Assembly (NCBI RefSeq): GCF_031178445.1 | Contig: NZ_JAPSIY010000001.1 | Coordinates: forward strand, 517,237-581,236 | Direction of reading: 5' to 3' | Length of the DNA: 64,000 bases | From: Microbacterium sp. | Lineage (GTDB): Bacteria; Actinomycetota; Actinomycetes; Actinomycetales; Microbacteriaceae | Shown: positions 61,195 through 64,000 of the stretch, one piece after another | Layout: every line of letters starts with the position of its first letter | Position numbering within the stretch: position 1 is the stretch's first letter | The notes under the pieces: generated by a model | What the model saw: the letters and a program-made list of their open reading frames with translations, nothing else | Told to the model about the DNA's origin: nothing | Database searches by the model: none | Translations under genes and position numbers: made by a program

Positions 61195-62085
61195 CTACTT
61201 CAGCCCCGACATCATCACTCCGCGGACGAAGTACCGCTGGAAGAAGATGAACACGAGAAAGGTCGGTACGAAGCTGATCACGGCAGCCGCCATGATCGTC
61301 GCAAGCGGCACCTGCTCCTCCTGCAGTGTGTTCAGCCCGACGGTGAGGACGTGGTTCTCGGCGGACTGCTGCGAGATCATCGGCCACAGGAAGTCGTTCC
61401 AGTGGGCGAGGAAGACGAAGGTCGCCAGCGTCGCCATGATCGGTTTGGTCTGCGGCAGGATGATCGACCAGTAGATGCGGAACTCGCCCGCGCCGTCGAT
61501 CTTCGCGGCGTCGAGCAGTTCATCGGGGATGCCGTGGATGAACTGGCGCATCAGGAACATCGCAGACGTGTTGGCGAGGGTCGGCACGAGCATGCCCCAC
61601 ATCGTGTTCAGGCCCCCCAGATCTCCGACCAGGATGTACTGCGGGATGATCGTGAGGTGGTAAGGGATCATCAGCATCGCCACGAGCACCCAGAAGATCA
61701 TCTCGCGACCGAGGAATCGCTTCTTGGCGAAGGCGTAACCGGCCATCGAGGCGAACAGCAGCACGAAGAAGGTCGAGACGATCGAGTAGATCGCCGAGTT
61801 CACGGCCCAGCGCGGGATGTTCCGACTGCTCAGCGTATCGGCGAATGCGTCGAAGGAGATCGACGTCGGGAACAGCGACTGCGGCATCTGGATCGGCTGC
61901 CCGGGCTGCAGGGAGATGATCACCATCGCGTAGAACGGGAACGCGGTGAGCACGGCGATCACGATGAGCAGCAGGTGCATCGGCAGAAGCCTGCGCGTCG
62001 TGCGCAGAGCGTGCGGACGGCGGCTCAGCTGTCTGGTGCGTTCGGAGCTCACGGGCAGGACGGTTGCAGCGGTCTCGGACATCAT
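61195..62085 (-). CDS. ABC sugar transporter permease (MalG-type), second system
   Basis: A 296-residue membrane subunit with six helices. FASMAGYAFAKKRFLG, the EAA loop DELLDAAKIDGAGEFRI, and AHWNDFLWPM are typical and close to the permease at 26470-27345. The start at 62085 overlaps the MalF-type gene stop (ATGA, 62082-62085). The decayed carboxylesterase follows directly. As with the first importer, no ATPase gene is linked. Confidence 0.94.
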   Translation of the reverse strand: MMSETAATVLPVSSERTRQLSRRPHALRTTRRLLPMHLLLIVIAVLTAFPFYAMVIISLQPGQPIQMPQSLFPTSISFDAFADTLSSRNIPRWAVNSAIYSIVSTFFVLLFASMAGYAFAKKRFLGREMIFWVLVAMLMIPYHLTIIPQYILVGDLGGLNTMWGMLVPTLANTSAMFLMRQFIHGIPDELLDAAKIDGAGEFRIYWSIILPQTKPIMATLATFVFLAHWNDFLWPMISQQSAENHVLTVGLNTLQEEQVPLATIMAAAVISFVPTFLVFIFFQRYFVRGVMMSGLK

Positions 62086-63026
62086 TCGCTCTTTCCCACG
62101 AGTCGGCGCTGGATAAGGGAGAGCGCCAGAGTAATGATCAGCAGCACCACCCCGACAGCGCTGGCGTAGCCGAAGTCGAAATAGCCGAAGCCCTGGTCGT
62201 AGATCATGAAGGTCAGGGTGTAGCTGCCGCGAGCCGGGCCGCCGCCGGTCATCACGAAGATCGTGTCGAATGTCTGGAGCGACTTGATGGTCTCGATGAT
62301 CAGCACGAAGAACAGTGCCGGCTTCAGATTGGGCAGTGTGATGTGCCAGAACTTGCGCCATCCGTTCGCGCCGTCGAGTGATGCCGCCTCGTAGTACTCC
62401 TGCGGGATGGCGAGCATGCCGGCCAGCAGAATGAGCATGTTGTATCCGAAGCTGCTCCACACACTGAGGATCGCCAGCGTCGGCAGCACCCAGAACCGAT
62501 CGGTCAGCCACCCGATGGGTTCCAGGCCGATGGCCTCGAGCAGCGCGTTGATGGGGCCCGCGCCGGAGAAGATCCACATGAACACGAGGGCGATCAGCAC
62601 GCTCGACGTCACCGTCGGGAGGAAGAAGATCGAGCGGTAAACCGCCATCCCTCGCATGACGCGGTTGCAGAGCTGGGCCATCGCGAGGGACACGATCATG
62701 GCCATCGGCATCTGGATCGCGGCGAAGATCATGGTGACCGACAGCGCATCCCAGAAGATCGGGTCCTGGAACAGGCGCACGAAATGGTCGAGGCCGATGA
62801 ATGTGAAAGTGCGTCGCAGCGTGTAATCGCCGAACGCGAGCACGATGCCGTAGAGCGCCGGCCAGATGCGGAAGACGGCGAACAGGAGCACCATCGGCCC
62901 GATGAAGATGTAGGCGGAGATCGCCTCCTTCGACTGCCACCAGGGGCGACGGCGACGGATCGGTGCGGCAGCCGGCGGTTCCGGTGTGCTCACCGGCGGA
63001 GCGGGGAGTGTGGTGCTTACGGTCAT
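62082..63026 (-). CDS. ABC sugar transporter permease (MalF-type), second system
   Basis: A 314-residue subunit with an N-terminal Pro-rich cytoplasmic extension, then six helices. The EAA loop reads YYEAASLDGANGWRKFW, and GGGPARGSYTLTFMIYDQGF (shown in part) marks the region before the last helices. It pairs with the MalG-type permease through a 4-bp gene overlap and lies 64 bp after the binding-protein gene, with a hairpin in the gap. Confidence 0.94.
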   Translation of the reverse strand: MTVSTTLPAPPVSTPEPPAAAPIRRRRPWWQSKEAISAYIFIGPMVLLFAVFRIWPALYGIVLAFGDYTLRRTFTFIGLDHFVRLFQDPIFWDALSVTMIFAAIQMPMAMIVSLAMAQLCNRVMRGMAVYRSIFFLPTVTSSVLIALVFMWIFSGAGPINALLEAIGLEPIGWLTDRFWVLPTLAILSVWSSFGYNMLILLAGMLAIPQEYYEAASLDGANGWRKFWHITLPNLKPALFFVLIIETIKSLQTFDTIFVMTGGGPARGSYTLTFMIYDQGFGYFDFGYASAVGVVLLIITLALSLIQRRLVGKSE

Positions 63027-63041
63027 GAATGCCCCTTAGTC

Positions 63042-63078
63042 GGCCAGGCCCCGGGTGCGATCGCCCCGGGGCCTGGCC
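63042..63078 (-). terminator. Intercistronic hairpin after the second binding-protein gene
   Basis: Perfect 14-bp arms GGCCAGGCCCCGGG (63042-63055) and complement (63065-63078) with a 9-nt loop lie between the binding-protein stop and the MalF-type start. The position is the same as that of the hairpin at 25485-25512. Confidence 0.75.
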
Positions 63079-63090
63079 TGTCGTGAGTGG

Positions 63091-64000
63091 TCAGAGGATC
63101 CGATTCACTTCGTCGGCTGCGTCGTCCAGTGCTTTCTGGGGTTCGGCGCCCTCAAGCAGCACGCGCTGGATGTGCGGCTTGATGAGGTCGATGATCTCCC
63201 GCGCCTTCGGGTGGGCGACGCCGGTGCGGACAAACGGGATGGCTTCCTCGCCCGCGGCCATGATCGGATCGTCTCCGTACAACTCCCCGGTGTCGGTCCG
63301 CGGCGAGAAGTACTGAGCCTCGGGCAGCAGCTCCTTCATGAAGCCGGCGTCGGTGAGGTACCTGACCCATGCCTTCGCAGCGTCGGGCACGTCCGTCGTG
63401 TTGAAGATCGACCACGCTCCCACGGTGCCGGACGCGGCCTGCTCCGCATCCTTCATGGTGGGGACTGTCTGGATGACGTCCGCTCCATGCAGATCGCGGT
63501 TGGCTACGACGCTGCCGCCGCCGTTGTACGCGACCTTGCCGAGCCCCTGCTGAGACTGCTCGAAGGGCGGGATCGTGGCGATCTCCTCGCGCGGGATCCA
63601 GTCGTTGTCCGCCATCTCCTTGATGAAGGTGAGCGCCTTCACGCCCTCGGGGCCGTTGAACGCGGCCTCGGTCATGTCCTTGTTGAGGACCTCACCGCCT
63701 GCCTGCCATAGGTAGGTGTAGAAAGTGCTGTTCAGGGTGGCAGTGCCGTAGTAGTTCGTGACGTAGCCGCCCGCCTCCTTGACCGCCGGCGCGATCTCGC
63801 GGAGCTCGTCCCAGGTCGTCGGGCAGGCGGCAGCGGCAGCAGCTTCGAGCACCGTGGTGTTGCAGAAGTCGGTTCCGACGGTCACCAGCTGTGGAGCACC
63901 GTACAGCGTGCCGTCGTAGGTCATCGCGTCGAGTGCGGAGTCGTGGAAGGCATCCCAGTCGTCGCGCAGGTCGTCGAGTGGGAGCAGGAGGTCCTCGTCC
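63091..64000 (-). CDS. ABC sugar transporter, substrate-binding protein (5' end outside window)
   Basis: C-terminal 303 residues of a family 1 carbohydrate-binding protein. The frame is open to base 64000, so the signal peptide is not visible. YGAPQLVTVGTDFCNTTVLE, CPTTWDELREIAPAVKEAGG and FYTYLWQAGGEVLN (shown in parts) are the usual lobes. It resembles the protein at 24246-25478 in layout. It heads the leftward operon with the two permeases. The regulator of the LacI-type sites may lie beyond it. Confidence 0.92.
   Translation of the reverse strand, partial: DEDLLLPLDDLRDDWDAFHDSALDAMTYDGTLYGAPQLVTVGTDFCNTTVLEAAAAAACPTTWDELREIAPAVKEAGGYVTNYYGTATLNSTFYTYLWQAGGEVLNKDMTEAAFNGPEGVKALTFIKEMADNDWIPREEIATIPPFEQSQQGLGKVAYNGGGSVVANRDLHGADVIQTVPTMKDAEQAASGTVGAWSIFNTTDVPDAAKAWVRYLTDAGFMKELLPEAQYFSPRTDTGELYGDDPIMAAGEEAIPFVRTGVAHPKAREIIDLIKPHIQRVLLEGAEPQKALDDAADEVNRIL

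Overview
The window is high-GC DNA from an actinobacterium. Gene style (dense 4-bp ATGA/GTGA start-stop overlaps, GTG and TTG starts, frequent 'gcatccg'/'ggatgcc' strings, probable leaderless transcripts, Tat and lipoprotein exporters, no rRNA, tRNA, insertion sequence or prophage) fits Microbacteriaceae, probably Microbacterium or a close relative. Family names below come from motifs read by eye; no database search was run.

Layout. 1-6.4 kb: a TetR/ABC-ATPase pair, a 23S/16S rRNA-type methyltransferase, and a glycine betaine/proline osmolyte importer (ProV-ProW-ProX) behind a long, structured leader. 6.5-14.1 kb: a divergent locus for D-amino acids and N-acyl-D-amino acids (DadR/YheO-like regulator, MHS transporter, D-serine/D-threonine lyase-type PLP enzyme, D-aminoacylase, RidA); its leftward arm carries KDG kinase, KDPG aldolase and a rhodanese. 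14.3-15.7 kb: a lipase-maturation-factor membrane protein. 15.8-32.4 kb: a large sugar-type catabolic locus with a leftward operon (ROK regulator, two Gfo/Idh dehydrogenases, class III aminotransferase, two amidohydrolases) divergent from a rightward operon (ABC sugar importer, epimerase-like SDR, DHDPS-like aldolase, hydroxyacid dehydrogenase, Gfo/Idh, GNAT).

32.5-45.8 kb: two Tat-exported beta-helix proteins, a GntR/FCD regulator, an ACS-family MFS transporter, a ceramidase-like hydrolase, three SDRs, an enolase-superfamily acid-sugar dehydratase and a D-2-hydroxyacid dehydrogenase. Five copies of a TGCTATAGCA-type palindrome mark this as one regulon. 45.8-51.9 kb: SMP-30 lactonase, GDSL esterase, gluconokinase, D-mannonate dehydratase, a second GntR and a CE7-like acetyl esterase, i.e. 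uronate/aldonate catabolism. 52-64 kb: two very large secreted beta-propeller proteins sharing an identical LacI-type operator, a DUF4127 protein with an alpha/beta hydrolase, a second ABC sugar importer and, behind it, a decayed carboxylesterase.

How the parts may work together (inference): exported beta-helix and beta-propeller proteins cut a glycan outside the cell, esterases remove acyl groups, two ABC importers and an MFS carrier take up the products, Gfo/Idh, SDR and enolase-superfamily enzymes remodel them, and mannonate dehydratase (49 kb), KDG kinase and KDPG aldolase (7 kb) would deliver pyruvate and glyceraldehyde-3-phosphate. The most novel content is the set of unassigned proteins that occur in pairs (beta-helix, ceramidase-like, beta-propeller) and the operators that tie them into regulons.
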